Assembly: GCA_964630925.1 (NCBI GenBank)
Contig: CAZVZK010000069.1
Coordinates: 1 to 54,009, forward strand
Direction of reading: 5' to 3'
Origin: RGDT01 sp964630925
GTDB lineage: Bacteria > Planctomycetota > Planctomycetia > Gemmatales > Gemmataceae
Length of the DNA: 54,009 nucleotides
Made by a program: the position numbers and the translations under genes. Each line of letters opens with the position of its first letter. The stretch's first letter is position 1. The notes under the pieces are model-generated. The model was not told where the DNA came from, searched no databases, and was given only the letters and a program-made list of their open reading frames with translations. This document shows positions 42,475 to 51,161 of the stretch, piece after piece.

Positions 42475-43812
42475 ATGTCATTAGCGAATGAGATCAAGCG
42501 GCTGAGGGAGCTGAAGGGCTGGAGGGCGACCGACCTGGCCAGCAAGGCCGAGGTCAACCCCTCCATCCTGTCCCGCATCGAGTCCGGGGCCATCAAGAAG
42601 CCGACCGGCGGAACCCTCGGGAAGCTCGCGAAGGCCCTCGATGCCTCGCCGCAGAGCTTAATCAGGCTGACGAATGAGCAGAGGCCCGGCCCGGCCGGGC
42701 TGCACGTGGGCTTCGCTCATTGCCTGTGGTCGGCGCCGGCGATCCTCCTGGCGATGCGAGGGGGCGTCCCGGGCGTCAGCCTGAGCGGGTTCGGGGTGCT
42801 GGGCGGCGGCGGAGGCCCGCGGCTCGGTGAGCCCCACTGGTACGAGCCGCAGACGATCAGGGCGCAGGGTTACCTCCGTGTCGGCCCGAGGTACGTGGAG
42901 GCCGGGGCCCCGCCGCTGCCCGAGGCCCGCCCCTGGCCGGAAGACACGCCCATCCGCACGTACACGGCCCAGGATCTGACAACGCTCCTGATTTCAGGCA
43001 CCCCCCCGCTCGACGGCATCATCGCGTCCTACCAGGCTCTGGAGAGTTACGGCAAGGTGGTCAGTCCGTTCGCCCAATTGCTGAATGAGCACAGCGGGTG
43101 CAGCCTGTTCCTGGCCCTCAAGAGGCGGACATACGATCGCATCCTGGCCTCCCGCAAGGCCAGGGGTGCCGTCGGCAAGCCGTCGGAGGCCAGGATGTTC
43201 AGGCGCGTTTGGCGTGAGCTGACACGCTGCCCCGATACCCCGCTCCCCGCCCTCTACGCGCCCGCGACGATTGCGGAAAAGCAATTCCGGATCCTGAGCA
43301 GGAAGCGGACGCCGCCCCCTGACTCAAAGCAGGGAAGGCATCCGGCCCCCAACTTGAGGCGTGTCCAGGCCGATCTGGGGAGCTGGACATCCTTCCGGCA
43401 GGCGGCGATCGAGGAGCTGACGCGCTCTGGCTGCTTCCTGTTCATCGGCTGGGAGCCGCAGGTCTCCTTGCTGAGCAAGAGCCTGAAGGAGTGTGATGAG
43501 GCTGTATGTCTCCCTCCACAGCCGATGGCCCTTGTCGTCCCCCGACGCAGGCCGCCCCACCTGTCCTTCGACGTCATCTTCCGCAAGAGCGCCGTGGAAG
43601 GCCCGGCCCAGCGGGAGGCCGTCGATGAGCTCCTGACGCTCCTCGCAGCCGCCGTCCACGAAATCAAGGACGCGAGGGGGAAGGAGACGGATGCGGTGAC
43701 GCGGGTGGCGGCGTACCTCAACATGAACGCGGTGGAATGCGGCAAGGCCCTCTCGGACTTGAACTTCTCCATGATGTACCACCACGATTGGGTTGACTTC
43801 GTCCGCCGCTGA
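42475..43812 (+). CDS. XRE-type HTH regulator fused to an NMT1/solute-binding-like domain
   Basis: ATG 42475 follows GAGGACA; the frame is open further upstream but without coding sense. In the 445-residue product, residues 1-66 are a classic XRE/Cro helix-turn-helix ('LRELKGWRATDLASKAEVNP', 'SILSRIESGAIKKPTGGTLG', 'KLAKALDASP'). The remaining 370 residues start like a binding protein ('LHVGFAHCLWSAPAILLAMR'). They end in a helical stretch ('LSFDVIFRKSAVEG', 'REAVDELLTLLAAAVHEI', 'AYLNMNAVECGKALSDLNFS') that parallels the C-terminus of the binding protein encoded next. There is no signal peptide. I infer a cytoplasmic one-component sensor of the transported ligand that controls the operon 14 bp downstream. 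Confidence 0.7.
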   Translation: MSLANEIKRLRELKGWRATDLASKAEVNPSILSRIESGAIKKPTGGTLGKLAKALDASPQSLIRLTNEQRPGPAGLHVGFAHCLWSAPAILLAMRGGVPGVSLSGFGVLGGGGGPRLGEPHWYEPQTIRAQGYLRVGPRYVEAGAPPLPEARPWPEDTPIRTYTAQDLTTLLISGTPPLDGIIASYQALESYGKVVSPFAQLLNEHSGCSLFLALKRRTYDRILASRKARGAVGKPSEARMFRRVWRELTRCPDTPLPALYAPATIAEKQFRILSRKRTPPPDSKQGRHPAPNLRRVQADLGSWTSFRQAAIEELTRSGCFLFIGWEPQVSLLSKSLKECDEAVCLPPQPMALVVPRRRPPHLSFDVIFRKSAVEGPAQREAVDELLTLLAAAVHEIKDARGKETDAVTRVAAYLNMNAVECGKALSDLNFSMMYHHDWVDFVRR

Positions 43813-43826
43813 GGGAGGATGGTCCC

Positions 43827-44885
43827 ATGCAAAGGCGATCGGCTTCGAGCTGGGTCATACGGGGCGCTTGCGTTGTTGGGGCGCTGGCCGCCCTTGTCGC
43901 CGGGCTGGTGGTGTTGCGGGGCTGCCCTCGCGGTCCGGCAGAGCCCCCCCTCCGGTTCGCGCAGCTCCCCATCTCGTACAGCGCCGTCACCCAGCTCGCG
44001 GAGAGCGAAGGCTACTTCGCGGACGAGGGGCTCCCCTACGAGATGATCTCGCTGCCCGCCGGGCCGGACCTCGTCACCGCCCTCCGGGGCAGGGGCGGCT
44101 CGGCCGCGGACGCCGGCGGGATCGCCATCACGCCGGTGGTCACGATGATCGGGGCGGGCGACGAGCCGGTCATCCTCGCTACGACCCTCACCTCCAACAG
44201 TCAGGCGAAGCTCGCGACCTTCGCCCGGAGCGGGATTACCGAGAGCCCTTCGACCCTCAAGGGAAAACGGATCGGGGTCGTCCGAAACACGGTCGGGGAG
44301 ATCTACCTGGCACGGCTCCTCCAGAAGGGGAAGCTCGGGAGCGCGGACGTCGTGCTGGTCAACGGCAGGCCCGCGGACCTGCGGGCCCTCCTCGTGCGGG
44401 GGGACCTCGACGCCGCCGTGCTCTGGGACCCCTTCGTCGTCCAGGTCGAGCGGGAGTACCGCCGGCAGCTGCCGGGCGGGAAGATCCCCGACCGCGGCGA
44501 GCCGTCGGTGCTGGTCGACCCGACGCTCTACACCCTCGCCTTCAACATCGTCACGACGCGTGGGAAGCTGGAGCAGAGCCGGGGCTCACTGCTCAAGTTG
44601 CTGCGGGCCTCCATCAGGGCCGAGTCGTACATTCGGCGGAACCCGAGGCAAGCCCAGGCGTCACTGGAGAAGTGGCTGAGCCTCGAGCCGGGCGACCTCG
44701 GCGATTTCTTCGCCACCACCGAGTTCCGGATCCAGCTCAACGTCCCGCAGGTGAAGAAGTGGTACAGGGAGGAGCTGGAATGGCTGCGGACGAAGCAGCC
44801 CGACACGCACGCCCCCGACGACCTTTCGCCGTACATCGAGGCCTCTCTGCTCCGTTCCATCGACCCGGCGCGCGTCCATGAGTAG
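43827..44885 (+). CDS. NMT1/SsuA-like ABC solute-binding protein
   Basis: The 352-residue product has an N-terminal membrane/lipoprotein-like leader ('VVGALAALVAGLVVLRGC'; the Cys near residue 33 could be lipidated). An NMT1/THI5-SsuA binding fold follows: 'LRFAQLPISYSAVTQLAESE' with 'GYFADEGL', 'STLKGKRIGVVRNTVGEIYL', 'VNGRPADLRALLVRGDLDAA' and 'VLWDPFVVQVEREY'. Family ligands include sulfonates, taurine, nitrate and thiamine precursors; the ligand here is unknown. It overlaps the transporter gene by eight bases and follows the regulator by 14 bp, so all three form one operon. Confidence 0.85.
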   Translation: MQRRSASSWVIRGACVVGALAALVAGLVVLRGCPRGPAEPPLRFAQLPISYSAVTQLAESEGYFADEGLPYEMISLPAGPDLVTALRGRGGSAADAGGIAITPVVTMIGAGDEPVILATTLTSNSQAKLATFARSGITESPSTLKGKRIGVVRNTVGEIYLARLLQKGKLGSADVVLVNGRPADLRALLVRGDLDAAVLWDPFVVQVEREYRRQLPGGKIPDRGEPSVLVDPTLYTLAFNIVTTRGKLEQSRGSLLKLLRASIRAESYIRRNPRQAQASLEKWLSLEPGDLGDFFATTEFRIQLNVPQVKKWYREELEWLRTKQPDTHAPDDLSPYIEASLLRSIDPARVHE

Positions 44886-46584
44886 TGGTAGTGGCCGACA
44901 TCAGCCTGGACGTTGGCGCGGCCTCGTCGGGTGGCAGGCGTTCAGCTTTGGCCTGGGGATCCTCCTCCTCGCGGCGGGCATGGAGCTTCTGGCGGCCCGA
45001 TTCGGCCTCCCGCACGTACCAGCCATCCTGCAAGGGGTCGGGAAGCTCTGGTACGCCGGCACTCTCCTGCACGACATTCAGGTGTCCAGCGCACGTTGGA
45101 TGGCCGGTTGGGCGATCGGGTCCACGATCGGGGTCGCCCTGGGGTTGCTCACCGGCCGCCACCGGGCTGCCGGCCTGACGCTGGAGGGGCTGCTGACTCT
45201 TTGCCGTGCGATCCCGTTCATCAGCCTCGTCCCCCTCTCGATCCGCATCTTCGGCATCACCGAGGCGGGGAAGATCTTCCTCGTCGCCTGGGCGTGCGCG
45301 GGCGTGTGTTGGGTGGTGGTGCACCAGGCGAGCCGTGCGGTGCCGGCCCACCTGCTGTGGCGGGCGCAGAGCCTGGGGGCGACGACGGAGAAGTGGGTGT
45401 TCCAGGTCCTTCTCCCGTCCTGCCATGACGGGGTGTTCGCGGGGCTGCGGGCCTCGCTGGGCCTCGGCCTGATTGTCGTGGCCGTCGCCGAGCTCGCCGG
45501 GGTCTACGAGCGGTCGTCCGGGCGGTGGTGGAGTGAGGGGCTCGGCTACCGGCTGTTCCGGTCCCTCGATGAGGCCCGCGATGACCTCATGCTCGCCGCC
45601 ATCCTGACCTTCGCCCTCCTGGGCATCGCGGGTGATCAGCTCTTCGTCGGCCTGTGGAAAGCCGCCGGCGAGGCCTGGTTCCGCTGGCGGCAGTGGCGCG
45701 TCCGGGCTCTGGCGGAGCAGGGGCGTGCCGCCGGGGCCGCGGAGGGCGACGCCCTGACGGGCCGCCTCATCGAGGGCCCGCAGATGGCCGCTGAGCTGAA
45801 GTCGGCCGGCGCGGAGGGCGACGCACTGATGGTCCGCGGGCTGCGGTCCGGGTATGGCGGGCACACCGTCCTCCGCGACCTTTCCCTTGATGTGCCCGCC
45901 GGCTCCACGCTGAGCGTCGTGGGCCCGAGTGGTTGCGGCAAGACAACCCTAATCCGGGCCATCGGCCACTTCATCGACGGGGGCTTCGAGGTTTCCGGTG
46001 GGGTCCTGGTCGGGGGCGAGGCGATCCATGCGCCCGGGCCGGAGGTGGGGGTCGTCCTGCAGGACGCGCCCGTCTTCGACCACATGACGGTCTGGGATAA
46101 CGTCCTTTTCGGGTCAAGTTTTGACGACGAGGATACCGCGCGCGCCAGCAGACGGGTGTGGGCCCTGCTCCGCCAATTCGGGCTCGAGCCGCTCGCCGAG
46201 CAGCGGGCCGGCACCCTGTCCGGCGGCCAGCGCCAGCGCCTCGCGTTGGCGGCGGCACTCGCAAACCGGCCGAAACTACTCCTGCTCGACGAGCCCTTCG
46301 GCGCGCTCGACGCCATCACGCGGCGTCAGCTACAGCGGTTCTTCTGGGAGCACTTGCACGGCCGGGTCACCGCCGTCTTCGTGACGCACGACCTGGAGGA
46401 GGCGTTGCTCATCGGCGACCGCGTGGCCGTCGGCGTGGGCCGAGAATCCCAGTCGCTCGACGTGGACAAGAACGGGCTCCCTCCCCACGAGTGGGAGCGC
46501 GGCCCCGCCTTCTCGCGCCTGCGGGCCGACCTGATCGCCCACCTCGAGGGCGCCTCGGCGGGGCTGGACACGCCGCCCGCCTGA
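44878..46584 (+). CDS. fused ABC permease and ATPase (SsuC-SsuB / TauC-TauB type)
   Basis: In the 568-residue product, residues 1-270 are a BPD-type permease with about six helices and the EAA-like loop 'RAQSLGATTEKWVFQVLLPS'. From about residue 318 there is a complete ATPase: Walker A 'VVGPSGCGKTTLIRAIG' (near 348), Q-loop 'VGVVLQDAPVFDHMTVWDNV', signature 'LSGGQRQRLALAAALA', Walker B 'LLLLDEPFGALD', H-loop 'FVTHDLEEALLIGD'. In the usual sulfonate/taurine importers these are separate genes; here they are one chain, so two copies would form the whole transporter core. It works with the binding protein that overlaps it upstream. Confidence 0.9.
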   Translation: MSSGSGRHQPGRWRGLVGWQAFSFGLGILLLAAGMELLAARFGLPHVPAILQGVGKLWYAGTLLHDIQVSSARWMAGWAIGSTIGVALGLLTGRHRAAGLTLEGLLTLCRAIPFISLVPLSIRIFGITEAGKIFLVAWACAGVCWVVVHQASRAVPAHLLWRAQSLGATTEKWVFQVLLPSCHDGVFAGLRASLGLGLIVVAVAELAGVYERSSGRWWSEGLGYRLFRSLDEARDDLMLAAILTFALLGIAGDQLFVGLWKAAGEAWFRWRQWRVRALAEQGRAAGAAEGDALTGRLIEGPQMAAELKSAGAEGDALMVRGLRSGYGGHTVLRDLSLDVPAGSTLSVVGPSGCGKTTLIRAIGHFIDGGFEVSGGVLVGGEAIHAPGPEVGVVLQDAPVFDHMTVWDNVLFGSSFDDEDTARASRRVWALLRQFGLEPLAEQRAGTLSGGQRQRLALAAALANRPKLLLLDEPFGALDAITRRQLQRFFWEHLHGRVTAVFVTHDLEEALLIGDRVAVGVGRESQSLDVDKNGLPPHEWERGPAFSRLRADLIAHLEGASAGLDTPPA

Positions 46585-47018
46585 GTGGCCCGGTGGTCAT
46601 CGACGGAGGACCTGGCCGCCGCCACCGCGAGCACCGTCTTGCGCCGGCGGGACGACGGACCGTGCGGGGCTCTGGGCCGGGCCGAAGGCGGCAGCCTCCG
46701 CCCGCACGGGCGCCACTCGGCCCTGGCCGGACAGGCGCTACCGCGTCTGAGCCGCCGCTGGGACCGGCCCAGGCCGTCAACAACGCCGCCACGGCGGTCC
46801 AACGGGGGCGGATGGCAGACGGCTTGGCCAACCTCGCCTCCCACGCCGCGAGTCGGCTGGTGTGGCTCAAAGGTGATCCGGCATCCCTGTCGCCTTACAC
46901 CCGAGCGCGGGGCAGGGTCGGCCTGATGCGGGCGATTGTGCGTGCCGCCCCCCCGCAGGCCCATTCTCGACATCGCCGAGATGGATCGAATCCGCTCTTG
47001 CTGCACTTTCGAGATGCG
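46585..47018. other. intergenic stretch, no confident gene
   Basis: Several open frames run through this GC-rich stretch because stops are rare, but none has a ribosome site and convincing protein. The least poor is a plus frame from 46812 ('MADGLANLASHAASRLVWLK'), which could be a small gene or remnant. Base composition falls toward the right, approaching the promoter of the next operon. Confidence 0.35.
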
Positions 47019-47066
47019 GAACTTGTTGCGAAAGTTCTTGACCGCTCCCCCTCGACTGGCTAACCT
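47019..47066 (+). promoter_or_regulatory. candidate promoter with adjoining inverted repeat
   Basis: TTGACC (47038-47043) and TAACCT (47061-47066) are spaced by 17 bases, a fair sigma-70-type match, 68 bases before the ATG at 47135. Directly upstream, GAACTT (47019-47024) and AAGTTC (47032-47037) form an inverted repeat ending at the -35. That is a natural site for a regulator. Confidence 0.5.
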
Positions 47067-47134
47067 AACCGAAGGTGCGAAGCCGTTTTGCGACGGCGTG
47101 GGGTCGCCGAACGAGCTTCACAGGAGGCCGTGTC

Positions 47135-48691
47135 ATGTCGGCGGTAGCAAGAAGGGTTGTGATCGCCGGCGACGGCTTCAGCGGTAGTCTAACGGCCATC
47201 ACGCTGCTCTCCCAGGCGGTGGGGCCACTCGAGATCATCTCCCTCGAACCCATCGCGGAGCGGCGCGGGGGCGGCCTGGCGTACTCCCCGCTACACGCCG
47301 GGTGGGAGCACCTGCTGAACATCCAGGCGGGGAGGATCACCCTGTTCCGGGGGCGGCCGCTCGACTTCCTCGAATGGGTCGCCAACGAGGCGGACCGCTG
47401 CGGCTGGCCGGAGCCTTGGAGGGGACGCGCGTTCGATGAATCGAGTGGTGTCCCGCGCCGGATCTACCATCAGTACGTCGTTGACCGGGGGCGGCAGGCC
47501 GATTCGGCCGCCGCTTCCGGCGTGGTGATCCGCCGCATCGACGCCGAGCTCACAGACGCCCGGGAGACCGAGGCCGGGATCGTCGTCCGCTACGAGGAGC
47601 TGCTCCCCGATGGCGGCGAGAAGGCGGTCGAATTGGTGGCCGACCACCTCGTGCTCGCCACTGGCCACCTTGGCTTCGTGCTGCCCGGCTTCGCCGCCGC
47701 CGTGGCTGAGCACCCCGCCTTCGCCACGAGCCCGTACCTGCCCCACGGGCAGCGGCTGATCCGCGACCTGCCGGTCGGTGAGACCGCCTTCGTCGTCGGC
47801 ACCGCCCTGACCGCGTTCGACGCCGCCCGCAGCCTCCTGGCCAACGGGCACAAGGGCCCCATCGTCCTCTGCTCTCGCCGTGGCCTGACCCACTTCGTCT
47901 ACCCGGCCGACCACGTCCACGACATCCTCGACATGCCGCGGCCGGCGTTCCTCGACGAGCACAACCTGACGCCTCAACGCGTGGTCGAGGCGGTCGTCGA
48001 GGAGTACGGCAGGCAGGCCAACCGGCTGGGGCTGGAGATGCCGACCATGCCCGGCGAGATCCTCTCAGAGCGCATCATCAAGGGCTGGGAGCCCTGGGTG
48101 GTGGAGCTGGTGGACCGCCTGCCGGCGGCGGTCGTGCGGGGGTTGCTGCGCGAGTACAAGGACTACATCGTAACGTCCCGCATCGGCACGATCGCCGAGA
48201 TCGCCAACCCCGTCAGGGAAGCCATGCAGGCGCGCGGCGGACTCGCCCAGGTCCGTATCCTGGCCGGCAACATTGTCAGCATGACCGCGCGCGACGACAG
48301 ACGGCTCGATGTCCGCGTCGTCGCCCAGGGCGGCGAGCAGGTGATCGCCGCCGGCGCCGTCATCTGCGCCGCCGGGCAGGAGGCGGACTACACGCAGGTC
48401 AAGAGCCGGCTGTGGCGCCAGCTGGTTGATGTGCGCAAACTGGCAGTCCCCCACAAGAAGACGGGGCTGGGGGTGGAAGTGGGCGAGCACGGCGAGCTCG
48501 TCGATGCCAGCGGCCAGCCGTCCTCCAGGATGTCGGTGGTCGGCCCCGCCCGCCAAGGCGACGAGATCCAGCGGCATGGCCGTCTCGGCGGCTTCACGTT
48601 CTCGATCGGCACGACTAGGAATCAAGCGCTCGTCACCGCGATCAACGTCCTGCACCAGCTCGGCGCCGGCTGGTGGTCCCGGCCGACGTAA
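47135..48691 (+). CDS. FAD/NAD(P)-binding protein (COG4529-like)
   Basis: CAGGAGG sets the start at 47135. The 518-residue product opens with a dinucleotide-binding motif ('RRVVIAGDGFSGSLTAITLL'), followed by 'RGGGLAYSPLHAGWEHLLNI' and 'RRIYHQYVVDRGRQA'. A second cofactor region is 'HLVLATGHLGFVLPGF', 'TAFVVGTALTAFDAARSLLA' and 'GAVICAAGQEADYTQVKSRL'. This is the layout of the COG4529 FAD-NAD(P)-binding family, whose reactions are mostly unknown and which are related to N-hydroxylating monooxygenases. It heads a run of four plus-strand genes with an AhpD-like protein, which suggests a redox or detoxification role (inference). Confidence 0.82.
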   Translation: MSAVARRVVIAGDGFSGSLTAITLLSQAVGPLEIISLEPIAERRGGGLAYSPLHAGWEHLLNIQAGRITLFRGRPLDFLEWVANEADRCGWPEPWRGRAFDESSGVPRRIYHQYVVDRGRQADSAAASGVVIRRIDAELTDARETEAGIVVRYEELLPDGGEKAVELVADHLVLATGHLGFVLPGFAAAVAEHPAFATSPYLPHGQRLIRDLPVGETAFVVGTALTAFDAARSLLANGHKGPIVLCSRRGLTHFVYPADHVHDILDMPRPAFLDEHNLTPQRVVEAVVEEYGRQANRLGLEMPTMPGEILSERIIKGWEPWVVELVDRLPAAVVRGLLREYKDYIVTSRIGTIAEIANPVREAMQARGGLAQVRILAGNIVSMTARDDRRLDVRVVAQGGEQVIAAGAVICAAGQEADYTQVKSRLWRQLVDVRKLAVPHKKTGLGVEVGEHGELVDASGQPSSRMSVVGPARQGDEIQRHGRLGGFTFSIGTTRNQALVTAINVLHQLGAGWWSRPT

Positions 48692-48721
48692 CGTCGAACC
48701 CCACGGCACAGGAGCGTGACA

Positions 48722-48997
48722 ATGCACGCGAACCAACCGGCCGACCCGGCCGCACGAGTCGAGGAGCGCCTGCGGGAGCTCATGCTGGCGGCCCTGGCGG
48801 CCGACGCCCTCCACCGCGAGGAGCGTCGAGCCGACGTCCTCTCCCTCTCCTCGTCCATCGAGGAGCAGATGTGCAGCGCGGGCCTGGATCGCGGCGCCGC
48901 CCGGACCCAGGCCGGCCGTCTCTTGGACGGTGCCGTCGAGGAGGCGGTGAAGTTGCTAACCGACATCTCCAAAATCGCCGGCCACTACACCCGCTGA
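48722..48997 (+). CDS. small helical hypothetical protein
   Basis: A 91-residue product starting at ATG 48722, eight bases after GGAG; a GTG two codons upstream is also possible. It is not recognised. It is almost all helix ('VEERLRELMLAALAADALHR', 'SLSSSIEEQMCSAGLDRGAA', 'GAVEEAVKLLTDISKIAGHY') with one Cys. It sits 30 bp after the FAD/NAD(P) protein and 19 bp before the AhpD-like selenoprotein, so it belongs to that transcript and may be an accessory to one of them. Confidence 0.6.
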   Translation: MHANQPADPAARVEERLRELMLAALAADALHREERRADVLSLSSSIEEQMCSAGLDRGAARTQAGRLLDGAVEEAVKLLTDISKIAGHYTR

Positions 48998-49016
48998 CCG
49001 ACCGAAAGGAGGGGCC

Positions 49017-49580
49017 ATGCCCCGCATCCACCCGCTGACCCCCGAGGACGCCCCACCCGAATCGCGCCCGCTGCTTGAGGACACGTACCGCCAACGGGGG
49101 AGCGTGTCGAACCTGCTGCGCACGCTGGCCCACCGGCCCCAGGTCATGGACGCCGCTTGGGGGCTGATGCGGGCCGTGCTGGGCTCGGGGACGGTCGAAC
49201 TGCGCCTGAAGGAGTTGGTGGCGGTGCGCACGTCCCAGATCAACCGTTGCAAGTACTGACTCGACTCCCACTCCGCGATCCTGCGGGGCCTGGGCGTGTC
49301 CCAGGATGCGATCGAGGCGCTCGGCGACCCGGACGGGGGCTGGACTCGGCGGGAGGCCGCCGCGCTGCGCTACGCGGACCAGGTGGCGCGCGACCCCTCC
49401 GGGGTGAGTGACGCCGTGTGGTCGGAGCTGGCCGACCACTTCGACGACGGGCAGGTGGTCGAGCTGACCGCGGTGGTGGGGCTATTCAGCATGTTCAACC
49501 GCCTCACCGAGCCGTTGCAGATCGAGAGCACCGATCCCGGCTGGCCGGGAGCCGGCCCCTCGCCGGCCCGGGAGGTCTAA
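49017..49580 (+). CDS. AhpD-like (carboxymuconolactone decarboxylase family) protein, predicted selenoprotein with CxxU
   Basis: Read with the in-frame TGA at 49257-49259 as selenocysteine, this is one 187-residue protein. AAAGGAGG precedes the ATG. The AhpD core is intact on both sides of the TGA: 'ELRLKELVAVRTSQINRCKY', Sec81, 'LDSHSAILRGLGVSQDAIEA', then 'EAAALRYADQVARD' and 'VVELTAVVGLFSMFNRLTEP'. In AhpD proteins the redox site is E...CxxCxxxH; here it is Cys78-Lys-Tyr-Sec81-x3-His85, so TGA replaces exactly the resolving Cys. No other stop or frameshift occurs, and a SECIS-like hairpin follows. The family reduces peroxides or lipoamide-type disulfides. Without Sec insertion it would end as an 80-residue stub. 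Confidence 0.85.
49257..49288 (+). promoter_or_regulatory. bacterial SECIS-like element after the TGA codon
   Basis: Eleven bases past the TGA, CTCCGC (49271-49276) pairs with GCGGGG (49283-49288; one T-G pair). The six-base loop GATCCT starts with G, 17 bases after the TGA. Position, stem and loop G fit the known rules for bacterial SECIS elements inside the reading frame. Confidence 0.65.
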
Positions 49581-49700
49581 CTTGCACGCCCCGGGCGCGG
49601 CGCGAGCCCCCCGCGCTCCCGCGGCGATCGAACGTCCGCCCGTCTGGCCGCCGGGGCCGGTTGGGGCAACCCGAGAACGGCACCCAAGGGGGACAACACG

Positions 49701-51143
49701 ATGCACGGTCCGACGGTATTCGGCTCCGCCGGGGCAGACGGCTGGCCCAGTGCCCTACGACACGCCTCGGTCGAAGACGTGCTGCTGCCGGTGCTGGTGC
49801 AGCTCATCGTCATCATCCTGGCGGCCCGTCTGGGCGCCGCGGCGTTCCGCCGCCTCGGGCAGCCCGCCGTGGTGGGCGAGATCGCCGCCGGCCTCGTCCT
49901 GGGGCCGTCGGTGCTCGGGCGGCTCTCCCCCATGCTGTCGGACGCCATATTCCACCCGGCCATCGCGGGCCTCCCGCCCGAGCTGTCGGACCAGCTGCTG
50001 CGGTGGATCTTCACGGGCCTCAGCCAGCTCGGCCTGATCCTGCTGCTGTTCCTGATCGGCCTCGAGTTCGACTTCGCGCACCTGCGCCGCCACGGCAGGG
50101 CGGCGCTGGGCATCTCGCTCGCGGGCATCGTCTTGCCCTTCGCCCTGGGGCTCGCCTTGGCGCCGCTGCTGCTCTCGTCGGGGCAACTGGGCGCGCACCC
50201 CGACCGCGGCGGTCCGCCGCCGCCGCTGGGCTTCGCGCTCTTCCTCGGCACGGCCTTGTCGATCACCGCCATCCCGATCCTGGGCCGGATAATGATGGAG
50301 ATGGGCATCACGCGCACCCGGATCGGGACGGTCACGATCACCGCGGCGGCGGCCGACGACGCGGCCGGCTGGATCATGCTCGCCGCGGTCGCCGCGGCCG
50401 TGAAGGGCCTGTTCGAACCGTCCTCGGTCCTGCTGATGGTGGGCAGCGTGGCCGGCTTCGCGCTGTTCATGATTTTGGTGGCCCGCCCGCTGGTCCGCTG
50501 GTACGTCAGCCGGGCCCTGCGCGAGAACGGCGGCGAGATCTCCCTCAACGCCCTCGCCGTCCTCCTCGCGGCCATCTTCGGGTGCGCGATCGCCACCAGC
50601 CTGATCGGCATCTTCGCCATCTTCGGGGCCTTCTGCCTCGGTGCGGTCCTCTCGGCCGAGGGCGAGTTCCGGGAGGCCGTCTCGCGCCGCCTGCGCGATG
50701 TGGTGGACGCCTTCTTCCTGCCGATCTTCTTCACCTACACCGGCCTCCGGACGAACGTCGGCACGCTCGGCTCGCTGGAGCTGTGGCTGCTGTGCGGGCT
50801 GGTGCTGGCCGCGGCGGTGGTCGGCAAGTTCGGCGGGTGCGGGCTGGCCGCGCGTCTTTGCGGCTTCTCGAGCCGGGAAGCGGCCTGCATCGGCGTGATG
50901 ATGAACACGCGGGCGCTGATGGAGCTGATCGTCATTAACGTCGGGTACGAGCTACGCATCATCCCGCCGAGCGTCTTCTGCATGCTCGTGTTGATGGCGT
51001 TGTTCACGACGTTCATGACGACCCCCGTCCTGTTGTGGCTGATGCGCGGGACCGAGCTGGAGCCGTGTATCATTGGGTCGGGCTTCATGCAGCATCGGCC
51101 AGCGCGTGAATCGCGCGACACGCAAAAGTGGCCCCCCGCGTGA
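49701..51143 (+). CDS. Kef-type cation/proton antiporter
   Basis: The 480-residue product has about twelve helices and the monovalent cation:proton antiporter-2 fold: 'RLGQPAVVGEIAAGLVLGPS', 'SQLGLILLLFLIGLEFDF', 'LFLGTALSITAIPILGRI', 'TITAAAADDAAGWIMLAAVA' (the DD in the ion path), and 'FFLPIFFTYTGLRTNVG'. It lacks the C-terminal TrkA/RCK domain of full KefB/C. AAGGGGGAC precedes the ATG, 120 bp after the AhpD-like gene. Kef systems adjust cytoplasmic pH during electrophile stress, which fits a neighbour with a redox-active thiol/selenol (inference). Confidence 0.88.
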   Translation: MHGPTVFGSAGADGWPSALRHASVEDVLLPVLVQLIVIILAARLGAAAFRRLGQPAVVGEIAAGLVLGPSVLGRLSPMLSDAIFHPAIAGLPPELSDQLLRWIFTGLSQLGLILLLFLIGLEFDFAHLRRHGRAALGISLAGIVLPFALGLALAPLLLSSGQLGAHPDRGGPPPPLGFALFLGTALSITAIPILGRIMMEMGITRTRIGTVTITAAAADDAAGWIMLAAVAAAVKGLFEPSSVLLMVGSVAGFALFMILVARPLVRWYVSRALRENGGEISLNALAVLLAAIFGCAIATSLIGIFAIFGAFCLGAVLSAEGEFREAVSRRLRDVVDAFFLPIFFTYTGLRTNVGTLGSLELWLLCGLVLAAAVVGKFGGCGLAARLCGFSSREAACIGVMMNTRALMELIVINVGYELRIIPPSVFCMLVLMALFTTFMTTPVLLWLMRGTELEPCIIGSGFMQHRPARESRDTQKWPPA

Positions 51144-51161
51144 ATGCGAGGGGCGGGCGCC

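Noticed and set aside
49017..49259. Two separate small genes (80-codon AhpD stub and a downstream 95-codon frame)
   Set aside because: Both pieces are in the same frame, join to one normal AhpD fold, and the single TGA replaces the catalytic Cys. The downstream piece has no ribosome site of its own.
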